This document shows positions 43,387 to 53,069 of a stretch of DNA of 64,000 nt, in pieces. The stretch spans positions 744,001 through 808,000 of the forward strand of contig OX595991.1 of the NCBI GenBank assembly GCA_951394045.1, written 5' to 3'. Numbering within the stretch: position 1 is the stretch's first letter; every line of letters starts with the position of its first letter. Made by a program: the position numbers and the translations under genes. The stretch comes from Nitzschia sp. DOCU1. Lineage: Eukaryota > Bacillariophyta > Bacillariophyceae > Bacillariales > Bacillariaceae. A model generated the notes under the pieces. That model saw nothing but the letters and a program-made list of their open reading frames with translations, ran no database searches and was not told the DNA's origin.

Positions 43387-46139
43387 ATGCACGAACAATT
43401 GAGTGAGAGCCTAACAATGTTGTATCAACACGACAGGCAAGAACCCGGTGGCGAGGACTCCAACCTTACATCTGCGCAACGATCTGCTAGATATTCAATG
43501 GATGGATCTCTGCACATATATCGTGCCCCACAAGAGGAGGGAGTGTCGGGTCAGACTACCAGGCGACCCCGAAACTCTCAAGCTGTCATAACTTCCGACC
43601 GACGACCGCGGTATAGCCTTAAACATGAAGAATTGTCCTTGTGTTCCGACAGCGCCCAGCCCATCGGACCCCCACAGAGACGAACGTCGGAGGATAGCGC
43701 TTCCAGGGATCAGGCTAAAAGCGAAAACGGGGCAGAACGAAGTGTGGAAAATGAGCTCAACGTGGCCGACTTGGTAATCGGAAAAAGGTACGGAAGTCAA
43801 GCCTACAGTCAATATCTTGGTGAAAGATGTACTCGGAGTAATCAAGAAGATATGTTGACGACCCCCGTGCGTTTGGAGGCTGGTACGGGGGTTCTTCTTG
43901 ACGATGCAGCAGTCGGAGCCCGGTGGCGTAATCCAATGACGAGCAATCTATTTTTTGTCACATCACAAGAAAACGACACCAGCAATAGCACTTTACTTGA
44001 AAAGCAAGGGGTCGCGAGATATTATCATTGCGGTACGAGCGGCGGCTCAGTATCAACAGTACCTGATCCACCATCGTTACGTCAAGGAGGGTACTATTCC
44101 GAACCGGGGGCATTCCGCATCTTGTCAGGTGAAATACCTCGTGGTGGTACCAGCGATGACGTCGAATCGTTGATCGGCTCTTTTACAAGTCATCCCAGTG
44201 CTGGGCTACGAAATATATACGAGACCACACTGATGGTGGAAGCTAGCCTTGTTAACGATGATCCGGTGCCAGACGACGAATGCTCGTCATCAAAAGATTC
44301 CGCCAATTTTATGGCACACGAAACGCACGTTGGTGGAACGACAACCACCAACCCGCTTGTGGAAGCACTTCCAATGGAAGACTTCCAAACAGTGAAAGAT
44401 TTCTTTCGAACCTGGAAAGTTCAGTGTATCTTGCTGCTGCTTGCGGTGATCTTTGTCTTCCTTTCCCTGGGGACCGCGTATGCTGTTAACGGGTTCTCCA
44501 AACGAATACCAACCAACTCAAGTACACCCCCGCGCTACATGGTGCCCACTAACCCCCCAACCTCGGAAGGAGATCTTACCTTGGAGTATTTTGTACAAGT
44601 GGCACTACCCGACCACACTCGTCTGGAGCTACGCCTAGAAAACTCGCCCCAAACCAAAGCTTTGCGTTGGTTGCGGAACAACACTTTTCTCGAAAGCTAC
44701 GATCTATCTCGTCGGATGCAACGCTTTGCTCTAGCTACCTTCTACTTCTCGACAAGCGGCGATCGCAAGTGGAAAAACAAGAAGGGGTGGCTTTCGGACG
44801 ACGATGAGTGTACGTGGTTCTTTTCGCCAAGTCAGGACGGTGATAATTTTGATGTCTGTTCCGAAAACATGATCAGACGATTTTCACTGGAAGAAAATGG
44901 CATGCGTGGAACATTCCCACTTGAAATCTCATTCTTGAGCTCACTGGAAGAGCTCGATATGTCAAGCAATATGCTTAGTGGCTTCTTGCCCACGACTCTG
45001 GGACAGATGAGCTCACTTCGATCTATTCAGCTATTTGACAATTACTTGAGTGGAACCGTGCCAATCGAGTTGGGCGATGCCATTAGCCTGGAAGTGTTTG
45101 ATGTTGGTAAGCACCTCGGAATACGGGAAAGGACCGATTGGTGGTCGACATCGTGACAACGGATAAATCAATCTCATGACACGATCCTCACTGTTCACAT
45201 TACCAGAGTACAATCTTTTGGCTCAGATTCTTCCAGAAACACTTGGGCGGCTCTCGCGTTTGAAAGAACTTCTGCTTGATCGGAATATGTTCCGCGGAAG
45301 CATTCCGTCCGAATTCGCGCAACTTTCCCGGCTAGGTACGTTATCCTGTCCGCTTGTAGCGAGGTGTTGCCAGAACAAATAATGATTGAACGTCTGACGT
45401 CACTTCAGAAAAATTCTACCTTTTTGTCAACGACTTGAGCGGTACCATTCCTAGAGAGCTGGGGAATCTTTCCAGTCTACAAAGCGTGCGTTGGGAGGTC
45501 AACCGATTATCGGGGAAGATTCCAACCGAGATCGGATTGTGGAAGAATGTATTCCACCTGAGCTTTGGAAACAACACTTTAGAGGGGACTCTCCCGCCCG
45601 AAATTGGAGCCTTGTCACAGCTTACGTACTTGGATCTCTTCGAAAATTCTCTCACGGGATCCATTCCAGCACAGATCGGTCAATTGACAAATATGGAACT
45701 GTTGTATCTGGAAGAGAATTCGTTTAGGGGCTCTATACCTACAGAACTCGGAAACCTCAAGTCTTTGGAGCTGCTGTGGATGCACACGAATGATCTGACA
45801 GGCTCGTTTCCAACAGAGCTGGGAAAGCTAAGCACAATGACCAATTTGGACTTGTCGTTCAACAAGCTCACCGGGACTCTTCCAACAGTGATCGGACTGC
45901 TATCGAACTTGGAAACTTTGTCGTTGGAACACAACTCCTTTACCGGTCGGATTCCTAGCGAATTGGGTCTGTTGTCGAAATTGCAGTTTCTGTTTCTACA
46001 CGGAAATGACTTCACGGGAGTCGTCCCTGATGAGATTTGCTACCTCAAATACTTTGGAAACCTTTCCGCGGTCGTTGTCGATGACTGCTCCTGGTTCAAT
46101 TGCTTGTGCTGCATATGTAGTTCGGATCTGAACAATTAA
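43387..46139 (+). CDS. LRR receptor-like membrane protein (three exons)
   Basis: Exons 43387-45106, 45207-45335 and 45409-46139; introns of 100 and 73 bases, both phase 1 and GT-AG, giving 859 residues. The joins restore the repeat phase (VFDV/EYNLLAQILPETLG and LSRL/EKFYLFVNDLSG). The first 345 residues are polar, Ser/Arg-rich and probably disordered. One membrane span (CILLLLAVIFVFLSLGTAYAV) follows at about residues 350-370. After it come a linker, an N-terminal cap with paired Cys (DDDECTWFF...CSENMIRR), and about 11-12 plant-type leucine-rich repeats of form LxxLxxLxLxxNxLxGxIPxxLG. A Cys-rich cap ends the protein (CYLKYFG...DDCSWFNCLCCICSS). The order implies a cytosolic N-terminus and extracellular repeats (type II), opposite to plant LRR kinases. 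No kinase domain. The ligand is unknown. Confidence 0.85.
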
Positions 46140-46617
46140 CAAGCTTCTAGAGGACCGCGAATTAGAGAAGCTACCGCAGCTTCATTATCTTTGCCCTGTT
46201 GTTGAATTAGTAGATCAGAGGTAGTGGTGGTCATGTAGTCAGGACATAGGATGGTCCAATCGATCGGCGTTCTTCGTTTGTTGGACTGCAACTGCGGCAA
46301 AACGTTTACTCCCATGCTGCAACTGGCTCTGTTTGTGATAGAGCCGATCAGATATAGTAGTACCGCGTAGTCACCAAGTGTCGCAGTTTTATCCACCGGA
46401 AATACGGTCGACCGCTCACTTCCTACCTTCACCAGTGTCATTCACTATTCCGTTCCCGGTCAAATCCATATCCGCCGGCGTGCGCCGACGCCAGCGCGGC
46501 CCCGCCGCATCTCATCAAAAGTTTCCGCCCAAAACGACATCTCGATGGACGATGATGATGAAAGAGTAACAGCCGCTTTCACTTCCTATTCTTTGACGAT
46601 CACCACAAATAGCAAAG
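46140..46617. other. intergenic region
   Basis: 478 bases between the LRR gene and the proteasome-like gene. Short frames only; no RNA gene or repeat seen. Confidence 0.35.
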
Positions 46618-47496
46618 ATGAGATTAACTCTTACCCTTTTACACAACAACATTCTTTTTCTATTACTGTTTTGTGACGCAGCTCTGGGAGAATCCAAATT
46701 TGAGCCATACGAAGTCAATGGCGGTCTTGTCAGCGCGGTGGCTGGAAAGAATTTTTGCATCATTGCTGCCGATACGAGGATGAAAGCTTCCAGTTATCTC
46801 TTGACGTCTCGAAATCATTTATCGAGTCGACTTTGGACTGTAAATGATAATGATGGTGATGGAACGTCTATCATGGCTCGAGTGGAACAAGAATTGCTCC
46901 GACGGGATGGACTCCCCGAAACTACCACAGTTATGATGGAACGTTTACTGCCGCTATCACAGGCTCCTATATTAGTTGGTTCGTCGGGATGTACGGCTGA
47001 CTGTCGGGCCTTGCAATCAGATTTACGAGCCGATTTACGAGTTGCCAGCCATATGGGACAAGTCATGATGAAACCATCCAATCCCAATCAAGTTGCTACA
47101 TGCCTAAGTCAACTGTTATATCAGAGGCGGGGATTTCCGTATTATGCATTTTGTGTGGCGGCCGGATTGGATGCTAGTAATGGCGATTCATCGCGGGGGC
47201 ACGTCTATGTGTATGATGCTATTGGATCTTACGAACAAGTTGCTGTTGCTGCATCGGGCTCTGGAAAAGAGGCGTTGCAACCAATCTTGGACCGTCTCTT
47301 TGACACGTCTCGCGAGACGCCCCGTCAAGTAGAAGGGACGGCGGCAAGTGCTGTGTACAAGTTGTGCCAGGCATATCGATCAGTGTCGGAACGAGAAATT
47401 GATGTGGGGGACAAGCTAGTGCTGCATGTGACGGAAACGGTAGGGAATGGCATGGTCAATGCAAAAGTTCTGGTGGTACCTTTAAAAGAGGACTAG
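46618..47496 (+). CDS. proteasome subunit beta type-1 (beta 6)-like protein with a signal peptide
   Basis: 292 residues from ATG 46618. The body matches PSMB1/Pre7: FEPYEVNGGLVSAVAGKNFCIIAADTRM (family: FSPY.FNGGT.LAIAG.DF.I.A.DTR), SQLLYQRRGFPYYAFCVAAGLD, VYVYDAIGSYEQVAVAASGSG and LQPILDR. Beta 6 is a non-catalytic beta-ring subunit and lacks the catalytic Thr1, as here. Two things are odd. Residues 1-23 are a strong signal peptide (LTLLHNNILFLLLFCDAALG), ending just before the conserved domain. There is also an acidic insertion of about 40 residues (NDNDGDGTS...LPLSQAP) where the normal subunit has a short loop. It may belong to a secretory or periplastidal compartment, or the hydrophobic part may be a propeptide. 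Confidence 0.8.
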   Translation: MRLTLTLLHNNILFLLLFCDAALGESKFEPYEVNGGLVSAVAGKNFCIIAADTRMKASSYLLTSRNHLSSRLWTVNDNDGDGTSIMARVEQELLRRDGLPETTTVMMERLLPLSQAPILVGSSGCTADCRALQSDLRADLRVASHMGQVMMKPSNPNQVATCLSQLLYQRRGFPYYAFCVAAGLDASNGDSSRGHVYVYDAIGSYEQVAVAASGSGKEALQPILDRLFDTSRETPRQVEGTAASAVYKLCQAYRSVSEREIDVGDKLVLHVTETVGNGMVNAKVLVVPLKED

Positions 47497-47680
47497 TAGT
47501 CGACCAGGCGACAACCGACCAGTATTGCTTCAGCATAAGAAATATGATGAAACGTATTGTCGACGAGAAAGGATTGACAGGATAACAAGACAAGATGTTG
47601 AAGAGTCGCCGGCGCCTTACTCCACACCCGGCAACATAGTATGTAAACTACTCTAGCTTACTTGAGGAGGCTGCCGTTGT

Positions 47681-48985
47681 TTACTCGTCGTGACACAAAA
47701 CCTTGACAAACAAAACTTCCAAACATGGCCCACAACCCGGATTATAGTCAACATAGACTGGAAGATATCCACCTTGTCGATACATCTGTCCAATCAACAA
47801 GGTAACTTCTGCTGCCTGACGACTTCGTAACAACCATGGTAAATCATACATTCGTGTCGCTGTATGAAGTTCCACCACAATTTGCTCAGGAAGCAAACTA
47901 TCATCCTCCGCCGCATTACTCATCATGGAACTCAAGACATCATACTCGAATCCTTCCACATCCATCTTGAGTAATTTGGGAGGGCCTTTCATTCTCGTCA
48001 AATTATACATGGTGGCATAGGAATTGTAGCGTCTGCCTTCTTGTACAAGATCTTGTGAGGCTATACAAATGGAATAAAACTTGACATTATCCAAGGTTGG
48101 TTTGCGTTTGGGCTTGGAGATTGTACAGTCAAAGGTATGCGTTCGACAATTTGGTGCGTGCCGCATCACAGCTCGTTCAAACCCCCATTGATCATTGGAT
48201 CCAATCGACATGATATCACAAGAAGACTTTGACGACACCCTCGCCAAGTCCAAGTAAGAACACATGAATTTGTCTTCATAACTTGGATTTTTTGCTCGTT
48301 GTTGAATCCGATCCATACTCGTGCAATTCGGCCCTATCGGTCCAATCGCTGCCTTCCATTTCTCAAAGGTATGGGGTTCGTGAACATCGACATGGCGTCC
48401 ACCTGCAATGACTTTGGGTAGTGGTGGTACAAAGGATCCAGGTAATTGTCGTTGATCATATCCACCCCGATGATTCACATCGCCTTGTTTTAATGCCTCG
48501 TGAATCGAGTGGTCAATATTCTTTTGGACAACTTTCCCAGCATTGGAGTTAAATCTGACACCCAGATTGGAAAAGGTCGGATCCAATTGTCGATCCAAAT
48601 ATTTTTGAATCACCTTGAGATTTCCACCATGATTATGAAAGCGTTCGGCCTCGTTCCAGGCACGCTCCATATCGGCATTGGTTGCGGAAAAGAGGTTTCT
48701 TGTGCTGGAGCATAGGACCCGACGTGGTCACTTGTTACTACTATCACCACTTCGTGTTCCAGCACTTGTTGATGGCGCTTCTATTGCTGTTGCTGCTTGT
48801 ACCATTCCATCATCTTTAACAATATTGTTGTAGCAAGTCAAACGTCGACTTTGAACCAGGTGGATTGCACAGACTAGACAACACAACAGTATGGTCAAGG
48901 GAGTACGCAATTTATTTCGAGAGCATGTTTCGCCACCGGAAAAACCAGCTTGTTGTTGCGGTTGATCACTTTGTGTAATCACCAT
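47681..48985 (-). CDS. FkbM/METTL24-like methyltransferase, membrane-anchored; junction unresolved
   Basis: Two pieces in the same frame. 48728-48985 encodes 85 residues with a type II anchor (TPLTILLCCLVCAIHLVQS) and then a TGA at 48728-48730. 47681-48670 encodes 329 residues with the enzyme domain. An intron must remove the TGA, but no donor/acceptor pair is clearly best; GTACAA near 48805 with an acceptor just after the ATG at 48670 is one phase-0 option. The enzyme part has the AdoMet-binding SCDIMSIGSNDQWGFERAV, then LLKMDVEGFEYDVLSSMM (the FkbM D-V-E-G motif), and IVVELHTATRMYDLPWLL. It resembles the Methyltransf_22 group (METTL24, from memory). Substrate unknown; an O-methylated glycan in the Golgi would fit. 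Confidence 0.68.
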
Positions 48986-49597
48986 TGCTGCTGCTTGCTG
49001 CTTCTATTGTTATTGTGTTTTGTTTCTCATGATCATCACTTCGTCGGCCGACAACGAGGTTTTCAGAAAAGTTCGCCCCATGTACACCCTGGAGTCTGAC
49101 GAATCAATCAGTCAGTATAAATCTAAGAAATCTGAGCTCTTTATTTTATCGAAACCTGGCGGCTGTGCTTCTAACGCGTCGGCTTTCCCCAATGACACCG
49201 ATTGGTGTGTGTGGCCAATCCAAACGTGAGACCAAAATGACGTGGACCACCGCCTTGGCCGTAGTATGTCCTCCGCGTGGTGGTGTGGCTGGCGCGGACA
49301 TTCTGTGTACGCAGAATTTGAAGTTTGTTTCCCGCCTTGTGACATCCCACCACCATGATGGTGCGCCCAAGTTTGAAACATTGTAGTGGCAAACACTTAC
49401 TACTCTATTGACGCAATCATTATCATCATCGTCGCTTTGCTTTACAGTCCCTACTAGAGTCCTGACGAGATCAACTTACCTCATTGATGTTATAAGTTGT
49501 GGATCTGTCTTGTCACGACCTCTTCCATTTACTCGTCGCGGCATATAGTGGTTGTCCATTCCCAGCGTCATTGAACGTCATTGACATCACCATCACC
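48986..49597. promoter_or_regulatory. divergent promoter region, methyltransferase / Fic-RING A
   Basis: 612 bases between the two starts. Short frames in all phases near 49110-49400 shadow one another, and I do not call them. No RNA gene or strong repeat seen. Confidence 0.35.
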
Positions 49598-52366
49598 ATG
49601 GACAAGCTCGGTGGGTCCCTCCGAGAGTCATCCAGTAAACGTCGCAAGAGTAAAAAACCATGCCTCTCAGAAAATGACAAGGAAAATGCTGCTGCTTCAC
49701 TTCAGGAGGAAGTGAACAAACCACAAGTGCCAGAATCCAAACAAAAGAAACGAAAATCCTCCAAGAGCAAAGAGGATGATGATGACTACAAGAAGAAAAA
49801 GAAAGTAGAAGAACTACGAACTTTGAAAAAGAAAAAGTCCAAACGTCATACATTGACTGGCAATGCCATTGAAGGATTGGTGAAATTTGCTCAATTTATT
49901 GTGGGCAAGGATCAGCAACCTAGATTGCCCGAGACGTTGATAGTTCGAATGCGAGTTGACGACGACCAAAGTCTTGTCAAAAATGATCCCACGCGTCTTG
50001 TAACTCTGGACGATGGGACTCATACACTGCCAGTGTTGTTACTTGACGATCCACGAAATGAGGCCCTTCAAGCTTGCTTCTTGCAGCAACATGCCACTCC
50101 TATCTGGACTGTGATTGCCATTCGGGCATTCATGGCTACGGACGGATACAATCCAAAGTACGATCTAGCTCCGGTCCTTTGTTTGACCAGGATTGATATT
50201 CTTTCCTCAGAGGGGGTGGTATCTGTCAAGCCTTCCACGACTGGGACGCCGTATCGATGGTCTGCTGCCTCTACTGCGACGACGAGAAACCATTTTTCCG
50301 CTTCCTCTCCGTCAAAGCAACAGCAACAGCAACAGCAAGAGATTGCTCCGTCCACAGTTTCTGTACGTGCTGGTAGGGTCGGTACCTTTTTGGATCAAAC
50401 ACTCCCCTTTTTGACCACGGAAGAGTTTGTTCGGTGCCACGATACTGCCACACAAAGACTCCTTCGATCAGAACCCGCCTTGGCAGCAGAGCCTGCTGTA
50501 TCCACCACACAAGAACCACACGAAGAGACAATAACAACGCTTGCAGTATTATTGAATCAACATGCCGATCAGGTCCAAACCTTTGCTACACGACATGCTG
50601 CCATGATGACTCTTCAACGAGCCGATTCGCAACAGCCGACTGCCGAACAAGCGGTACGAAATAATTATTTCAGTGCTCTTCGTGAGTTTGCCTCATCGCA
50701 ATTGGATCGTCAAAAGGCATCCTTGGCCAGTAATGCAGGCCGTGAAGCGGCCGATCGAGCGACTCTCATTACGTCGCAGTACAATGCCGCGTTAGAACAA
50801 GCCATGGCAATCGGCACTAGTAGTACTAAAGACGAAGAGAACGTCTTGACACCGGAACGTTTGATGCAATGGCACAAGACACTTTTGCAGGACTTGCATC
50901 CAGAAGCGGGCCAGATTCGTTCCAAAACGGTACGCGCCGGTCATACTGTCTTTTGTCGTCCCAAGGATATTGTGAGCGAATTGGACAAGTTTTGTCTCGC
51001 GCTGGAACGCTTGCAAGAGCGGTTGCAACTCAAAAAACGAGAGCAACAAACACCTCTCAATGCGTGGCATGCCATTTTGTTTGCGGCAGTGGCCATGTAT
51101 GGTATTGTTGATATCCATCCCTTTGCGGATGGCAATGGCCGAATGAGTCGGATTGTTGCCAACTGGGCTTTGGGGTCCTTTCCGTTTACCATCAACGTTT
51201 TTGCGACACCCGCGCAACGGGCTGAATACATTTTGGCTCTGGAAACGACTCGCCATTTGCTCAGCATGTCCAACCGAAAGAAAGTGTATGGAACAGTGTC
51301 ATCGGATGAACACTTGCAAGTCATCAAATCTATTGGTTGTTTTGCGCCCATGGTACAGTTGCTAATGGATTGTACTGGTCGTGCTGTGGTGGAATTTCAT
51401 CGAGTGTGGGAAGAAAAGTCAGGCCTCGTCGCCGAGGCGCTTGAATCCAAGGCGGCCCGGCAAGCACGAGAACGAGCCAAGGAAGGAACATGCATCATTT
51501 GTTTGGATGAAAATCCCAACATAGCGACACTCTGTTGTGGAAAAGCCGTTCACTTGAACTGTATTGCGGAATGGTTGAGTGGGAAGAATAGTTGCCCATG
51601 CTGTCGGTCGGGAATGCCTTCTATCAGTGGGCGAGTCGTACGAGCGGCGCGTGGGGAAGCAATGGATCATCATAATGCGGCCAGCCCTTCGATGCGGCGG
51701 GCACAGCGAAGATATGTATCGAATGCTCAAGACGTCCTGGTGAGCTTGTTCAACAACTACCAAGGAGATACGACCACTTCGGAGGACCATGATTATTCCG
51801 ATGATGCCCACGACACGACCACGGGTGATGCCTATGAAGAGGATGAGGATGAGGCTCGGGGTAGTCGCTACGGAATCCATAGCGATGATGACAATGACGA
51901 TGATGACAGCGACGACGAAAGTGAAGAATCGTATAGAAGCGACCTTGGCGCTGCTGATGCAAACTACACAGCCATGTTACGACGCCTTGGGTACACGTCG
52001 CAAGACCCAGCGAGTGGTAACGATGACGAAGAATCGTCTCGAAGCGATGGCGACCCTGATGATGCAGACTATGCATACAGAGCCGCCTTACGACGGCTTT
52101 ACGGTAATGTTAGAAACACTGCGGAAGGCCCATCTAGGGATAGCGATGACGAAGATGGCGGTGAAATCTTCGAAGGTGCTGCCAACGCAGAAGAAGAGGA
52201 AGAAGGAAGAGACAGCCTCGAGACGACAACCTCTGCTCCTCGACCACATGAATACTGCGATGCTTTGTATTGCCGCAACCGACCGGCAACTGATTGTACC
52301 AACAACTTGTGTGGCCGCTGCTGCGTCCTGGGAGGTGAATTCCATTGCCCTCGTCATAATTCCTAG
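49598..52366 (+). CDS. Fic (AMPylase) plus RING-finger (E3 ligase-like) fusion protein, copy A
   Basis: 922 residues from ATG 49598 (context caccATGg); the frame opens upstream only through a GTG. Residues 15-90 are very basic (SKRRKSKKP; KQKKRKSSKSKE; KKKKKVEELRTLKKKKSKRH), a strong nuclear signal. Residues 95-220 form a beta-rich domain I do not recognise. The Fic domain spans about 385-600: TPERLMQWHKTLLQDLHPEAGQIR, then HPFADGNGRMSR with catalytic His507, matching HxFx(D/E)GNGRxxR in full. Known for the family: transfer of AMP (sometimes UMP or phosphocholine) to a protein hydroxyl. A C3HC4 RING finger follows at 632-672 (CIIC, CC, HLNC, CPCC), typical of ubiquitin E3 ligases. The tail is acidic, with two copies of a DDADYxYxAxLRRLY-like repeat, and ends in a small Cys/His cluster (YCDALYCRNRP...CGRCC...HCPRH). 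Its inverted paralogue is at 53070-55202. Confidence 0.88.
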   Translation: MDKLGGSLRESSSKRRKSKKPCLSENDKENAAASLQEEVNKPQVPESKQKKRKSSKSKEDDDDYKKKKKVEELRTLKKKKSKRHTLTGNAIEGLVKFAQFIVGKDQQPRLPETLIVRMRVDDDQSLVKNDPTRLVTLDDGTHTLPVLLLDDPRNEALQACFLQQHATPIWTVIAIRAFMATDGYNPKYDLAPVLCLTRIDILSSEGVVSVKPSTTGTPYRWSAASTATTRNHFSASSPSKQQQQQQQEIAPSTVSVRAGRVGTFLDQTLPFLTTEEFVRCHDTATQRLLRSEPALAAEPAVSTTQEPHEETITTLAVLLNQHADQVQTFATRHAAMMTLQRADSQQPTAEQAVRNNYFSALREFASSQLDRQKASLASNAGREAADRATLITSQYNAALEQAMAIGTSSTKDEENVLTPERLMQWHKTLLQDLHPEAGQIRSKTVRAGHTVFCRPKDIVSELDKFCLALERLQERLQLKKREQQTPLNAWHAILFAAVAMYGIVDIHPFADGNGRMSRIVANWALGSFPFTINVFATPAQRAEYILALETTRHLLSMSNRKKVYGTVSSDEHLQVIKSIGCFAPMVQLLMDCTGRAVVEFHRVWEEKSGLVAEALESKAARQARERAKEGTCIICLDENPNIATLCCGKAVHLNCIAEWLSGKNSCPCCRSGMPSISGRVVRAARGEAMDHHNAASPSMRRAQRRYVSNAQDVLVSLFNNYQGDTTTSEDHDYSDDAHDTTTGDAYEEDEDEARGSRYGIHSDDDNDDDDSDDESEESYRSDLGAADANYTAMLRRLGYTSQDPASGNDDEESSRSDGDPDDADYAYRAALRRLYGNVRNTAEGPSRDSDDEDGGEIFEGAANAEEEEEGRDSLETTTSAPRPHEYCDALYCRNRPATDCTNNLCGRCCVLGGEFHCPRHNS

Positions 52367-53069
52367 GTGCCAGTCGGCACAGCGTTTTCAGTGCGGCGTG
52401 CTGGCCAATACTCTAATTTTGCCACGGTAGCTACCAACTTGGCGCCCCAAATGTTGTTCTCCTCTACTCTAATTAGATAGTGGCTGGAGTAGGCTCATGT
52501 GGCAGCGTTGAGAAGTTCATTGTTGCGTAAACGTTTAGTCATGCTTTTGATATATATACTTGCTGTTTCGAGTTTCATTAGGCAGCGAACAGCAAATACT
52601 CTGAAAATCTGCATCATCTTCAAGTTGCTTCCTGTTCAACTCTTTTGTCGTCTCGATTCATTTTGCATCTTGCGATCTGGGTATTCTTCCTGCAGGGATT
52701 GCAATAGTTGGTGTACCTGGTAAGCGTCACGAGTCATCAGTCGTGCATCCCACCGCCAAACCTGCAGGTTTACCGATTGGCGGTGGCGACGGAATAGTCG
52801 ACATTCGGTGGAGGTACTGAATGCAATGCTAGTGAATACCTACGAGAATGAGAGTCAAGCATTTATTGCAATGCTACTACTATTAGAGTAAAATCACTAC
52901 CCTTGGCTTGGGCATTTGCCGTTCTTCATATAGATTTATCTATCTTTTCCGCGCGGCATTGCAAACATTCCCTATTCCCTCTTGCATGCACTGGGGACAC
53001 CTTCGAACAGCCGACAGACTTTGTACCTCCAGTAATAGTTATATCCCCACAGTGGCATATGGCGTCAAA
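52367..53069. other. shared 3' region of the two Fic-RING genes
   Basis: 703 bases between convergent stops. It contains a hairpin with 10-bp perfect arms (52750-52786). No gene supported. Confidence 0.45.
52750..52786. repeat. hairpin between the convergent Fic-RING genes
   Basis: CCACCGCCAA at 52750-52759 and TTGGCGGTGG at 52777-52786, perfect complementary arms around a 17-base loop holding the palindrome ACCTGCAGGT. It could act as a bidirectional 3'-end structure or be the remnant of the inversion; both are inference. Confidence 0.55.

Noticed and set aside
46378..46569. Short frame between the LRR and proteasome-like genes
   Set aside because: 63 codons, Arg/Pro-rich, no motif.
50310..50340. 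CAG/CAA trinucleotide run in Fic-RING A as a separate repeat feature
   Set aside because: Short, in-frame and encodes Gln in a linker; ordinary low complexity.
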